Source: Phascolomyces articulosus
Taxonomy: Eukaryota > Mucoromycota > Mucoromycetes > Mucorales > Lichtheimiaceae
DNA length: 64,000 nt
Assembly: GCA_025677815.1 (NCBI GenBank)
Contig: JAIXMP010000010.1
Coordinates: 1-64,000, forward strand
Direction of reading: 5' to 3'
Program-made: the position numbers and the translations under genes
Part shown: positions 46,666-58,675 of the stretch, piece by piece
Position numbering within the stretch: the stretch's first letter is position 1
Layout: every line of letters starts with the position of its first letter
The notes under the pieces: model-generated
Databases searched by the model: none
What the model saw: only the letters and a program-made list of their open reading frames with translations
What the model was told of the DNA's origin: nothing

Positions 46666-48208
46666 ATGGCAAAATTTATAGAGACTATGGACGTGAGCGT
46701 GAGTGAATAATGCATTACCATACTAATAATGCTCAGGAAATATTTCTTCTCATATCAAAGGATTAGAATAGAGTTGGGAGCTAAAATTAATCAAGATCGG
46801 ATTATGCCAAACTATGATAAATTATGGTTTTTTTTTCTGGTGTCACTCCCGTCTTTCCCCCATTTTTGCTTTTTAAAATAGTAAGTTTCAAATACATTCT
46901 AAAAAGTGACATTATCATAAAATACAAATGTATTAAGTTTGATATAATTCATATAGTGAATAGATCAACACGTACCAACTATCACGATCCCAAACTTTGT
47001 GTTGATTATCTTTGTGGATTATGTCCTTATGAATTATTACAGTGAGTTTCTTAGATTCTTAATTCTTATTATATATATTTATACTCATGCATCTCTTTTA
47101 CCTTATAATGTAGTGAATCGGTATATAGATCGTACAATTCCATCCGGTTATATATATGTATAATACAACATGAATAGCATATATGCTAATACTCTTGTTT
47201 TTTTTAACTCACCACCCTAACACTATTGCATGATATAGACTGGAGGAATATGCCCAAAGGAACATAACCCGTTACTTAAAACTTTGTATCAAAGTGATGT
47301 GAAGGCTGACGCGAGTAAATCCCTGGAGAACGAACATTTGCGAAGTTTATCTCATTTTGTGAAACGACGTGATCAATCATCCTCGGGTTGGAATCATCGA
47401 ATACATAATATACCTCCAACAACACCAGAAATTAAAGATTTGGTAAGGTTGTATGTTGAATACAATAAGAATGAAACGCGGGTTGAAATGTCGAACCGGC
47501 CAAATACCTTTTTTTGTATATATAAGTTTTCAGCTATTCAGTAATGCTTAATTTTCTCATATTTCATTAGCAACAAAAAGTGGATGAAACTACTGTAGAA
47601 TGGATGTTATTGATGGATACTGTTGAGCAACTTGGTAAGATAGGCTAGGAGAGATAAAGAATAATGGAAATAATGGTCAATCATTGAAGCAAAAACACGC
47701 ACACACACACGGAAAAGATATTTATACATTCACATTGTGGTTCATAGGAGGTGGGACAGCAGATAAAATAAATATTTCTGCGCTTATGGTTGATATACAG
47801 AAGAAGGATGAGGAACGACAAAAGTTTAAGGTATGGAATGTAGTGATAATATATATATATATATATATATTGGCTCCAAAGTTCTAATGGAGAATCAATA
47901 TAGAGTAATCTTGATGCAGCTATTAAGGAAACAGAACACGTAATACCAAAAGTAAAATTATGCGAAACGTGTGGTACGTTTGTACCATCTGAAATGAGAC
48001 CAGACCATGCCAATTCTAAAGTGAGTTATTTCTATACTATTGCTCTATTTTTCAACTCGAAACAACGAAATACGAAGAGAACTTCTGGTGTTAAGCAATG
48101 TTTATTTATATTTTCTAGATACACCTTGCATATACCACGATACGAAATACCATCACCAATATCAATAAAAAAAAGGATCATAGCAGAGCTTATCAACATA
48201 TTTCATGA
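46666..48208 (+). CDS. LUC7: LUC7-like U1 snRNP-associated splicing factor
   Basis: Supported exons are 46938-47041, 47114-47120, 47239-47442, 47571-47634, 47748-47830, 47904-48020 and 48119-48208. With a tentative first exon 46666-46692 (MAKFIETMD) the product is 231 residues. LUC7 recognises and stabilises the U1 snRNA-5' splice-site duplex. Zinc finger 1 (CCCH) is HDPKLCVDYLCGLCPYELL ... GGICPKEH. Zinc finger 2 (C2H2) is KLCETCGTFV ... PDHANSKIHLAYTTIR. A helical linker lies between. ELL and TGGICPKEH are out of phase unless a 7-nt exon (TGAATCG, 47114-47120, flanked by TAG and GTATAT) is included. The protein lacks the usual long RS/RE tail and ends soon after finger 2. The true start is uncertain. 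Confidence 0.8.
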
Positions 48209-48341
48209 AATTGATTTATCTTATATTTATCCTAATATATATATACCATGCCCTACAATCTCACAATTATTCTATGTAATATCCTTTCTATTTTCATAAT
48301 AAAAATTACATATTGTATTATTGATCAATAATGAATGCGTT

Positions 48342-49722
48342 CTATAAACCATTTTTTAACATGTCTTCTAATGAACAGACTGCAGGAATAGGGTTCGTGA
48401 CAAGTGGATGAAAAATGTATTTTTGTCCATAATTTGCATAAAGAAAACCAACAGCAGCTCCACCAAGGTGTGCCTATGTAAAGAATTAAATTTGTCATAA
48501 AAATAAATAAATAAATTCTATTATTTATTGATCATTTACAATGAAACATACCGCATGATCCACAGTATTCCAACGTCTAACGATACCAATCACATCAAAA
48601 ATTAAACTTGATAAAAGTACATCTCTATATTACAATACATATATTATGTATTCCATCAGTTCCTCATCCATTTTTCCAAATCTCTCCATATCAATTTTAT
48701 TTGAATACTTACTTTCCTACACCCATCATTTCTTGGTGTGTTTGATGATAATAACAGGTGTATGTTACAGCCATGATCCCCATAACTGAACCACTTGCAC
48801 CAAGACTAGGCTTCAATTCTTGTCGAAAATGATGATAGCATACTAGGCGAATCACATGACTTGATGCAAATCCCATTATACCGGCAGATAGATAGACTGC
48901 CGTTGCTTGATGTAGTCCTAATGCTTGCTTCACCGGACCAAAGTACACCATTAAGGATGCCATGTTAGGTAAAAAGTGCGCTAGTACATAACTATGTGAA
49001 AAACATGCAGTGAGAAGAGTCAAAGGTCGTGGTTGAGGGATAGCACAATGCCGGAACCATGTTTCCATGAAACGGCGCAAGCCTTGAATACGCCAACAAC
49101 CTAGTATAACTGCATTTACACCAATAAATACAAATTCATCTGTATATCTATCCCGTAAGAAAGAAATGAGATTTCTCTCCTCCGTACTGTTGTCATTATT
49201 GTTTTTGTTGTCAGTAGGTGTCGTTTTTGTCACTGTCGTCGCTGCTGGTGCCGTGGATGAATTACTTGATGAATCATTAGAGTTGTTATTACCATCTTTA
49301 TTACCAGTGTTGTTAGTGTCGTTGCTATTATTGTTGTTTTTCTTCTTTTTTTCTGACTCTTTCCACAGCTGATCAATATACAATCCTGCAGAAATAGTAA
49401 ATACGACAACGGATCCAACTGCTCCATGGATAAAAGGACGGATATAATGATATACCGGTATTTTTTGTTTCTTGATTGGTGGTGAGCGATCGTTCTGATT
49501 GATTTTATTTTTCTTATTATGAATACTCGTTTTTTTCACACTGTTATTACTAAACTTGGATGTCACTTGTGATATGATTTGAGTTACATAGGCTGTTGTT
49601 AATTGTTGTTGATATCTGTAAAGTTGGTAGGATGGCAAGGTTGGCAATCGTCGTGATGGTGTAAAATAACTCGTCTTACTTTGATTTAATAAAAATGATG
49701 AAAACTGTTGTGTCTTGAGCAT
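48342..49722 (-). CDS. PCP1: Mitochondrial rhomboid protease (Pcp1/PARL-like)
   Basis: Exons 49722-48713, 48624-48552 and 48473-48342 encode 404 residues. The N-terminus is basic and Ser/Gln/Thr-rich with few acids, like a mitochondrial presequence. A first membrane span (GAVGSVVVFTISAGLYI) is followed by an Asn/Ser/Thr low-complexity insertion, then the rhomboid core. The catalytic serine is in LGASGSVMG (Ser near 310) and the histidine in DHAHLGGAAVG (near 363, at the start of exon 3), with the preceding CFSHSYVLAHFLPNMASLM region typical of the family. In yeast this inner-membrane protease cleaves Mgm1 and Ccp1. The gene is tail to tail with the LUC7-like gene, 133 bp apart. The N-rich insertion is unusual for the family. 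Confidence 0.9.
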
Positions 49723-50343
49723 GTTTGAAGTATTTGATTTTTTTTTTTTAAAAAAAAGGACAAACGTGTGTTGAACTGATATATATGCTCCCTTATATAT
49801 AAAAAGAGTGGTAAGTTGCGGTCTTTGTTTATTTTTTTCATATCACATACGCTCTTTCTGTTTAACAATATCCTATTTTTATTGTTTGATTATTTTGACA
49901 TAATTTAAGATAGAAAAAAAAAGTCCATAATAATTTCTATATAATGAATATCTCATTTGTAAAATAACTGTTCATTTTATAAACCACTCTCCTTGTTCTA
50001 GACGTGTATGAAGAATGTGTCGTAGTACCATCTTACCAAAAAATAAGTAGATTTGACAACAATAATATAATGGTTCCTTAGTAGCACATGATATAATACA
50101 TCCTCTTTATATCAACGAAATGTTGTTTTGTAAAGAGTCACTGATGCTAACCTATCAAAGTGAAATCATAACATAAAAGACCTAAAGAAAATGTGTCAAA
50201 TCATAATTTAGATATTGAAGCATTGGCAACTGCTTGCTGAGTTCACTTATTTGGCAACAGCGAATTACTTCAGATATGTAATCTTTTACACACATATACC
50301 TACTTTTTTCCTTTAAAAAATAATCATTTATACAAATAAAATA
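49723..50343. other. Divergent promoter region
   Basis: 621 bp between the rhomboid gene (-) and the Ctk2-like cyclin gene (+), presumably holding both promoters. AT-rich, no gene or strong motif seen. Confidence 0.55.
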
Positions 50344-51813
50344 ATGAGCGGATCGTCACCCATATCGTCAACAGCACCATCAACACCTATACGAATTACG
50401 TCAGGATTATCATTTAAACGACGTTTTCGACCTTATTTCAGTAAACGACAATTGGCAACGCTAGACAGTTTAAAGAAAACAGCAGTTGCTAACAAGGATG
50501 CCCTTACGCGCAATTCCAGCTGTAAATTCATTCAACAAGTTGGTAAAAAGCTTGGCTTGTAAGTATTTAATTTGGGGAACAAAAACAAAGAGGAAGAGGG
50601 AGAGAGTGTGAGTGTATCGAAGAGATCTAGAGTTTTATGTGAATCAATCAGAAATTGGTGGTTTTTTTTTTTTGAATCCGTTCACAATAGAATCTCGATT
50701 CGTTGTTCTCTTACTAAATATATATATATATATATATATATATTGTCTATGATAGTCCACAAGCTACGATCAGTACTGCTCAAGCATTATACCATCGTTT
50801 TTATCTATATTATTCTATTCGAGACTTTGCTCCACAGGTAAACAATCAAATGTATATTGTCATATTGAACTTTTAGAGAAGGAAAAAAAAGGTTCCATCA
50901 CGATCAAGTTATTAATGTGGTAATAAATGACAATATATATCATAGGATGTCAGCGTTACGTGCATTTTTGTTGCATCAAAAATAGAAGAAACGATCAAAA
51001 AGTTAAAAGATATCTTTGTAGCAGCACATAGTGTACGATATCCAGATAGTAAAGAATTGGATCCAGAAAACGTTTCAGAAGAACGAAGGAGGAGGGTGAT
51101 TGGATATGAAAAATTACTTCTCGAAACACTTTGCTTTGACTTCCAGCAACGTCACCCATACGAATATGTTGTCAAGTTTGTTAAATGGATACAGGCGTTT
51201 CAAACACTGGATGGGAAACATTTGGCAAAAAGGGCCTATCTCTTAGCAGTGGATAGTTATCGGACTCCATTATGCGTTGAATACCCTGCGCATACCATTG
51301 CTGCGGGGTGTATTTATTTATCATCCATCTTGCTCAAGCATGAAGATCGTACATTTTTAGGTCTGGAAAGTGATAAACCATGGGATCAATTCTTTTGCTC
51401 TAGAATGGAAGATATTGAAGGTAAAAAGAAATAGAGTGATTAAAATTAAAATATCAATTCAAGAGTTCGTCATGGATAATCAGTCGCTCTACAACATAAA
51501 ACACCTCGCCTATAAATTTGTTATATATATATAATGGTGCTCTTTTTTTCCTTAATTAGATGTATGCCAACAAATCCTCGATTTATATATCATGAATAGT
51601 CCACAAGACAGTGAACGATACACGGCAATCAAGATAGAAATTAATGAGCAGGCTCAAAACCGTGGACCGGACCCCAATATGGATGAATCAACCAAAGGAG
51701 AATTAAGCGTACGTTCACCAGATTGGGAATTTGATAACACGACAACGCCTCTAGAAGTAGTAAACAGTAATCAACATACTGTATGTTATGAGTTTTCCCT
51801 TTCAACGACATAA
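50344..51813 (+). CDS. Cyclin, Ctk2/cyclin-K-like (transcription-associated)
   Basis: Exons 50344-50558, 50756-50837, 50946-51420 and 51560-51813 encode 341 residues. Two cyclin folds are visible. The first has SSCKFIQQVGKKLGF (joined over intron 1), PQATISTAQALYHRFYLYYS, DVSVTCIFVASKIEETIKKL and RRVIGYEKLLLETLCFDF. The second has YLLAVDSYRTPLCVEYPAHT and IAAGCIYLSSILL. These match the beta subunit of the CTD kinase (Ctk2) or cyclin K, which pairs with Ctk1/Cdk12 to phosphorylate the RNA polymerase II CTD at Ser2 during elongation. Basic FKRRFRPYFSKR near residue 25 may be a nuclear signal, although a Ctk2-like PYxSKRQ motif is also plausible. Assignment among transcription cyclins is likely but not certain. 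Confidence 0.88.
50718..50743. repeat. (TA)n microsatellite in an intron
   Basis: About thirteen TA units near the 3' end of intron 1 of the Ctk2-like cyclin gene, close to the acceptor. Confidence 0.9.
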
Positions 51814-52196
51814 ATAAAAATAATAACATGAGTAAAAAAATTGAAGAAGAAATCATTATCGTATTTCTTTTTCTCTTCAAAAAAATACTGTTAGATAATT
51901 GTGTGTTGGTTGGTATGATACAGATACAGATACAGATAGTAAATAGTTAAAAAAACAGAAGAAAAAAAAAGAATGGGGTGGATCATTTGGAAGAGATAAG
52001 TTATTGATGTTAAAAGTTAGATAGAGGAATGTAAGTAGGGGCGAATTGTTAAAGGGTTAGAAAGTAAACGAATATGTTTGTTGGAAATAGTAAAATAACG
52101 GTTTAAAAAGATATAAGAAGAAGAGGGACAAAGAGGAGATAGGTATTATATTAATAAGATAATAGATGTCAAATTTTCATATTTTTTTTTGAAAGT
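51814..52196. other. 3' intergenic interval between convergent genes
   Basis: Between the Ctk2-like cyclin (+) and the indoleamine dioxygenase (-). A short GATACA repeat occurs at about 51919-51939. No gene seen. Confidence 0.6.
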
Positions 52197-54448
52197 TTAC
52201 TTGTTGGTAAACCAATTTCTCCATGATCGTCGACGTTCTGGAATGGCCGCTTCTTCAGCAATAGTAATAGACTTCTTTATTGATTTTCCATTCTGGTGAC
52301 CAGTAGTAGGTGTGAATCCAATTCTGGTGTCGGCAGTTTCATCGCGGGATTGTTTCAAGAATGGTAAAACATTAGTACCACCCGTACCCCGTACAACACC
52401 TGTCTTGGGATCAACGTGTTTGGCCAAGCCCAATTCAGGAAACATATCACTCACCATGGCCGATAGTGAGCCTTTACGAATACGTGGCGATGTTTCAAGA
52501 GCAGTTTGAGGATAGAGAACATTATGATCGTTTGTTGTGATTTTCCCCTTTTTAGATGGATGGATACTATCGTCTTGTGTCGAATCATCTTGTTCTTGTT
52601 TCTGTTGTTGTTTTTTCTTCTCAATAGCAAAACCACCGTGAGCAATATTGGGGCCCTTTCGGGCTTGATTGACGATATATAATGTGACAATTTGGACATG
52701 CTTGTCGCGGAACACCTTAAGTTGTGTGAGGCAGTCATTGTACACATCGAGGATCATTGATTCCTCAGGTGACAAGTTGTCTTTTTGTTGCTGTTCAAGT
52801 TGTAACACGAATGAACGCAAGTTGGCGGCCAATTCAAGATCTTCAAGGAATTCTCGATGTTGACGAGGCATATACATGCGCATGGCACGTAAAAATGCAT
52901 TACGATTCGTGCGAACAAATGGAGGTCGCTCACTGGTAGGTGTTGTCGTACCACTCTTTTCTTTAGACTTGTGTAATTCATCAGCTGGGTTAGGCGTGGG
53001 TAATTGTTTATATCGGTCATTGAGGTCGCTTTGATCACGACTATCTGGCTTTTGAACGACTTGTGGCCGCTTACCCGTGGGATAATGTTCTACACCGAGG
53101 AACACATCCAATGCAGCAATCAAACTACTTTGTGCGGCACTACCACCTGCATAACGACGGTATTGTCGTAAAAGACGTTCTCCTTCTGACAAATGACTCA
53201 TGTCTGCATATTCATCTGTTTCAGCACTCCAGAATGAATCAACACCTTCATAAATAAGACCAAATGGAAGGCCTGCTTCGGCCATGTTCTCCCAACCTGC
53301 CAAATAAGGACGAATCTTCCAATAAAACACATAAGGGTCACATTTTTCAAACATCCGTTGAAGCGCATTGTTCATTCCTTCCATGGCAGTGTGAACCGTT
53401 TGTAAATCATCAATCAGGCCTTGATAATTTGCTTCACGCACATGATTAATGGATCTGACCATAGCTGCTAAACAAGGTGCTCCTACACTTTCAATCGCTG
53501 TTGTGACCAAATAAAACCATGATTCATCTAATGAACCTGAATAAGTTGCCAAGGCACTTAAGTTGCTATATATGTATATAACCAAATAAGCACACGATGT
53601 CACGTTGGTTATTTTGGTTAGGTTAATCACTGCATAGGAATGTATTGTAACAGGATCATTATTTTTTTTTAAAAAAAGAAGGATTCGGGGAAATTAATAT
53701 AATTACCTCAGATCGATTGGTCCATTAGGATCAAGTAATCTGTAATTCCATAATACAACAGATGCATGACATACAACAGGACAAAGACCCAAATGATTTG
53801 CAATACCAGACCAAGGTACTGCAAGATTTGCTGGTAAAGTCTTTTTTTTCAAAAAAAAAATAAAAACCAATCGTGGGAAAGTAAATGTCAGATTTGGCAA
53901 TTTTGACGTCAAATTATAATCAATTCTCTCTTCACTATGTCTTTTTCTTTCCTCGTGTTTCATATCCTAGCAATTGAACCGATGACCTTTGTCTTTTTAT
54001 ATGAAAAAAAGGGAGGAGAATGATGATGAATTACCTCTGACGTTTTTTCAAGTTTACCCCAAACATAACTGTGGGATAACATACATAAAATAAGAAATGC
54101 ACGACGATATTCCTGCACTGTCTTTAAACGAGAGTGGTCGAGTAGCGGCATCTTAAATAAACAGAAAAAAAAAATAAGGAGTGTAAACAAAAAAGGTTAT
54201 TTTTCCATCTATCACGAAGAACCCTATCATTTAGCCGAATCTTTTTTGGTTATTCAATTGCTCACTTTATGGATAGCTTGTCGAAGTTTACCCGCCAATA
54301 GTAAACCATTAAAGTCCTCCATTAAATCCTCCCATGGTTGAAAATAGTTGTCAGAGAGTCTTCGTAAAGGTGGCTCAGTAGGAAGAAACCCAGTAGTAGG
54401 TGAAATGTCGTAATCTTCAAGAGATCTCATTTGATGCATAGCCGGCAT
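52197..54448 (-). CDS. BNA2: Indoleamine 2,3-dioxygenase
   Basis: Exons 54448-54266, 54151-54035, 53840-53707 and 53565-52197 encode 600 residues. The haem enzyme opens the indole ring of tryptophan to N-formylkynurenine, the first step of kynurenine/NAD synthesis. Family segments: SPTTGFLPTEPPLRRL, TLPANLAVPWSGIANHLGL, IDLSNLSALATYSGSLDE, YAGGSAAQSSLIAALDVFLG, MRMYMPRQHREFLEDLE, FRDKHVQIVTLYIV with the probable proximal haem His (about 432), and RGTGGTNVLPFLKQSRDET. It is much longer than the roughly 400-residue animal enzymes: a charged insertion at about 305-355, a long Gln/Lys/Asp-rich loop between the haem helix and the GTGGT segment, and a basic C-terminal tail (PERRRSWRNWFTNK). The core residues are intact, so it should be active. 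Confidence 0.94.
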
Positions 54449-56619
54449 TAGAAAACAAAAGCGTAAAAAAAATATGTGTGTGTTTGTTATTTCAAAAAGA
54501 AAGAGTTCACTAAGTGTTTTTTAATATTAAGTGAACAAGAAGGAGAAGAAGAAGAAGAAGAAGGAGAAAAGGCTGGTTTCAATAAGAAATACAGGTTAAG
54601 TTTCAATATATATGTATATTGAAAAAGAAGAGAGAAAGTGAAAAGAGTAGAGAAAAGAAGAAGAGAAAAGAGAAGAAAAACAAAAACAAAATCATCAATC
54701 AAATTGTCGAAGATCGCGCCATAATAAGATGTGATCCCCATATTTGGATAATGGTTTCACTCGTCGGTTTAAGGGAAAATCTCCTCTAATCTTTCTATCT
54801 CTTTTCTCTCTTGTTCAAGAACCTGATAAAAGAAAATTGCCCCTAACGTACAAGTTTCAATGATTAAAAAGTAATGTATGATTAACTTCTTGGTAGAATA
54901 AGTATTTTAGTATGATTGACAGGAACAGAATTTTTCTATGTTTGGGTGGCTATTATTTGTTATTAATCAGAGGGAAAAAAAAGATGATCTTGCATCAAAA
55001 AACTGTGACAGTCAACACACATTTCTCAATTGGATTAAATGAGGGAGGAGAGAGAGAGAGAGGTTCGGACATACTTTGCGAAGAAATGCTTTGTGGTCGG
55101 ACCATCTTCATTCCGATAATGGATTATTATGGTAATTATATTCCATACCACGCATTTATAAACTATTTATCAATTTTTATTTTATTTTATAATCCAATTT
55201 GATATCGTATTCATGAAAATGACTCAACATTTATTTGTCTTCCATACTAAATGCTTAATAGATATCTTTTGCCTTTGTGTAACGGTCACCAGATGTCATG
55301 GTAACACTGTAATTGGTTGTCATAGCACACTATTTTTGAAACAAATTCTTTTCTTCATCATCGTTATCGTTAATAGTAATAATTGGGAATAGCGTTTTAT
55401 TTCATGAATCATTAAAAATACAGACACACAGATGAAATAAATAAAAATAATATTTATTAAGGGATAAACAACAGTTGTTGTCTCAAATTTTGCTTTTGGG
55501 GACTCATGTGGCTTACCAATTTCGAGATTCTGACTTATCTAATACAATTTCGTAACTTGTATTCTTTTTGGACTACACACAGTATCTCTATTTTATGAGC
55601 CTATCAGATCTTAGAATTGTTATCATTGATTATCTTTCCTTTCCCCACCTTTTTGTTATGAAAATCAGTTTATCGTTTTTATTATAACATTTTTTGTTGT
55701 TTAATAGTAGTAATAGGTTTATTCATATATTTACTGCTATTGCCACCTTATTAAAAAATAGAAACAATGGTCGTTCTAACAAAACACTATTCATGGGATT
55801 GTGGGAAAAAAAAACGAACTTTATATTAGCATGATCGTCAAGATAAGTTTAATAAAGTGGTTTTTTTTGCCACACAACAAACCACAACAGTGTATTTTAC
55901 AAACATGAGTTTGCTAAATAATAGAAAAAAAAAACCATAATATTTATATATCGTTGTCTAATACAACTAAATACAAAAATGGTATTGTGGGAAAAATTCT
56001 GATCACAAAAGTACCAGAAGAAGGAGGCCAAGTGCAATGACAAACAGAAATTGGATGGACTTAATGCGTCATAGTTTACTGAATACTCTTTTTTTTTTTG
56101 GCTCTTATATAATAAAATGTGGTCTGGTTATTTTACCAATCTCTGATTTGTAATCATTTGTCAGAATATGAGATTATACATAAATAATACTTGTATGTTG
56201 GATTCTTTTATATATGCTTAAGCCTTCTATTGGCTAAATATGCTTGTTTATATTTATATTTGTAATAGCTATACATAATAAGATTCTATTTTATTTCTTG
56301 TTAATAAGGTTTATAAATATCCTGATTTATTTACTATTACTACTTATGATAATGGGTATAATCGTCTGTATAAAAAAAAGGATGTGTAGAAATAAATATA
56401 TGAGAGTCGCAGTGCTACATAAATCATGTTTTCATGAGTATTTGATGATATTTATGGGATATACTTTTAGTTTTGAACGTCTTAATGGACACATTCTTTT
56501 ACTTCAACGCTTCTTCTTTTTAGAACGACGTAGCGCATTTAAATATTTTCAACGTATCTTCAGTTGATTGTATTTTCGTGGATTGGTCTACTAAAATAAT
56601 ATTGAAGAGTTTAGTACTT
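54449..56619. other. AT-rich gene desert
   Basis: 2.2 kb without a supported gene. It begins with a purine-rich tract (GAAGAAGAAGAAGAAGG near 54540-54560), probably the dioxygenase promoter side, followed by AT-rich DNA. The open frame at 56244-56567 (+) is Ile/Phe/Leu-rich and probably chance. Confidence 0.5.
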
Positions 56620-58507
56620 TTTTGACTTTAATCTCAGTCTTTCTTTTTTATCTTGAGAATTCGACAACGACTCATTCCATATTAGATAGGTAGTCATCTT
56701 TCCAAGTACATAAATGAATTTTGTTTGGGTTTTCATAAGATTCTAATTCTTATCATGCATGTCGATATCCTTTACTGCTCGGAACTCATCATACTCGCAC
56801 CAAAAGAAACCAATAATATTCGAGTTTTTTGCCAATGCCATCAAGCCTGGAATAATGTGTTCAATGAAATAAGTTCTCTCATGGTTTGTTGAATATGCAG
56901 CGTTGCACTTTTTTACCAAATCGAATGATGTCATCGTGTACTTGATGATACTGATAAGTTTTGCAGCGAGATCATCATTGACTTGCACACCATTATACCA
57001 CAATTCCTTTAAAACATTATTATATGGCGTTTCCTTCTGTAGTGTTCGATAGATGCGAAATAGAAAAATAGACGAAAGGATTCGTGAGACTCTTAATATA
57101 ATAGTTTTTATTACGAAAGAAGAGAGCGAATATAATATTTATCTAACATTAGTATTTAGAATGAATCGTTACACATAAATAATGATGTTGACATCCCGAT
57201 CCTCTGGATACGACACCTTCAATAGATTCTTCAAATACTCTTTGGCCCCCATATTTGTAAGAGTATGTTTTATACGTTGCTGTTGTTTTTGTAAATTGTA
57301 AAATGCCATAGTTTCTTGATATGCTTTTTTGACATAAGAAGTGGCAAGGTAAATATAACCTTGAATGGCCTGTCTGTAGACTGTGGTCAATTATGGTTTG
57401 TGAGAAGAGTTGACAGTGTTATCGGCAGACGTTCGTATAGAGTGTTTTTTTTTTTGGTTGTGTGTCAATAATAATTTATCCTGTATTCAAAAAAAAGTGT
57501 ATATGGTCTTTTTTTTTTTGGTAATGGACAATATAGCAAATATAAAAAACAAATACGGTGTAATACATACAAGGAGAATCTTTGCATTGTTATTTTGATC
57601 GAGGTTTCCAACAATCGGAAGACTGTCAAAGCACATCATCTTAATTAATATCGCCACCATCAAGATTATTGTCAAACTTAGGAGAAGGAGGATGAGGTAC
57701 GGAGGGTAAACATAGCGCCAATGGATTGTATTACACTTTAAAAAATAAAGGATCAAAAAAGCAATTGGTAAACTATATATCAAAAGATTAATATCGAAAT
57801 ATACAAAAAAAAGACCTACAGTTAATGGAGAATTGATATACGCGTTTTATCCATCATCTTCATTATCAATAAATATGCCATCTCCTAGTTCCTCTTTTTA
57901 GGTGGCTACAAATATAAGCATGTAAATATTTAGTTTATGATTGTCTTTAACAATAACAATAATAACAATAACAATAACACGACTTACTGAGCCTCTGGTG
58001 CTAACGAAATTGTTTTGATCACCTTGGAAATACATTTTGTCTGCAAGTTCTTCAAATTGCACAACATTGTTATTATTGTTACTCGCTAAAGTCAATAAAA
58101 ACTAGGATAGAATCAAGTAAGAATACCGAGGTACATTTTCTTTACTATTATGTTTGCGTTGTTATCGGTGCATTGCGCATTTTCCCAAAACTCACTTCCA
58201 ATTCTTTGTTCATTTTAGCAACAGCATTTTTGCCATTTAATGCTTTTTTTGTAGGAGACAAGTTTGATAAATCATTTTATAGCTTTATGCATAATTGAGC
58301 TAAGCTTGCACCTTTCATCACTTTGCCATATGCTTCAAGGACATTAAGCACATCCCAATCTTTTATTTCCTCGTTATCAAAGTACGTAAATCCACTATGA
58401 TTGGTTCCAACCGTGGAGAGGATGAGTGTGATGAGAAAAGAGAGAGAAAGTGAGACAGAGAAAGAGAGTAAGTGTGAATGAGTGAGAAGGAACGAGGTTT
58501 TTCTCAT
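56620..58507 (-). pseudogene. Decayed gene(s) of unknown family
   Basis: Several coding-like segments lie in order on minus. (a) About 58400-58210: DNEEIKDWDVLNVLEAYGKV, then in frame past a TAA, LSPTKKALNGKNAVAKMNKE with a GTGAGT donor. (b) 58103-58000: TLASNNNNNVVQFEELADKM, with a canonical acceptor and GTAAGT donor, perhaps ending in acidic IFIDNEDDG (about 57847). (c) About 57640-57169: SLPIVGNLDQNNNAKILL joining to YRQAIQGYIYLATSYVKKAY. (d) 57060-56743: PYNNVLKELWYNGVQVNDDL, ERTYFIEHIIPGLMALAKNS and WCEYDEF; after a TAG the same frame stays open to about 56620. In-frame stops in otherwise coding-like frames suggest one or two degenerate multicopy genes. Segment (d) resembles, from memory, repeat-associated proteins of mucoralean genomes; this is weak. 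Confidence 0.35.
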
Positions 58508-58675
58508 TATATGCAGTCGTAGCGAGCTGAATCGAATACACTTCCTGTTCTCTTTTAGATTAAAATTTATATTTATTAATGTGGAAGACTGACTTGACCT
58601 GCGCCTATAGGCATATGGTCGCTTCGTTGAGGTACTTTGATATGAAGTTATGTATGAATAAAGATATGTAGCATT

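Noticed and set aside
58400..58507. Apparent signal peptide (MRKTSFLLTHSHLLSFSVSL) at the start of a minus-strand open frame
   Set aside because: Comes from a GAGAGAAAGTGAGA-type tract; the Leu/Ser string is a by-product of simple sequence, so not taken as a secretion signal.
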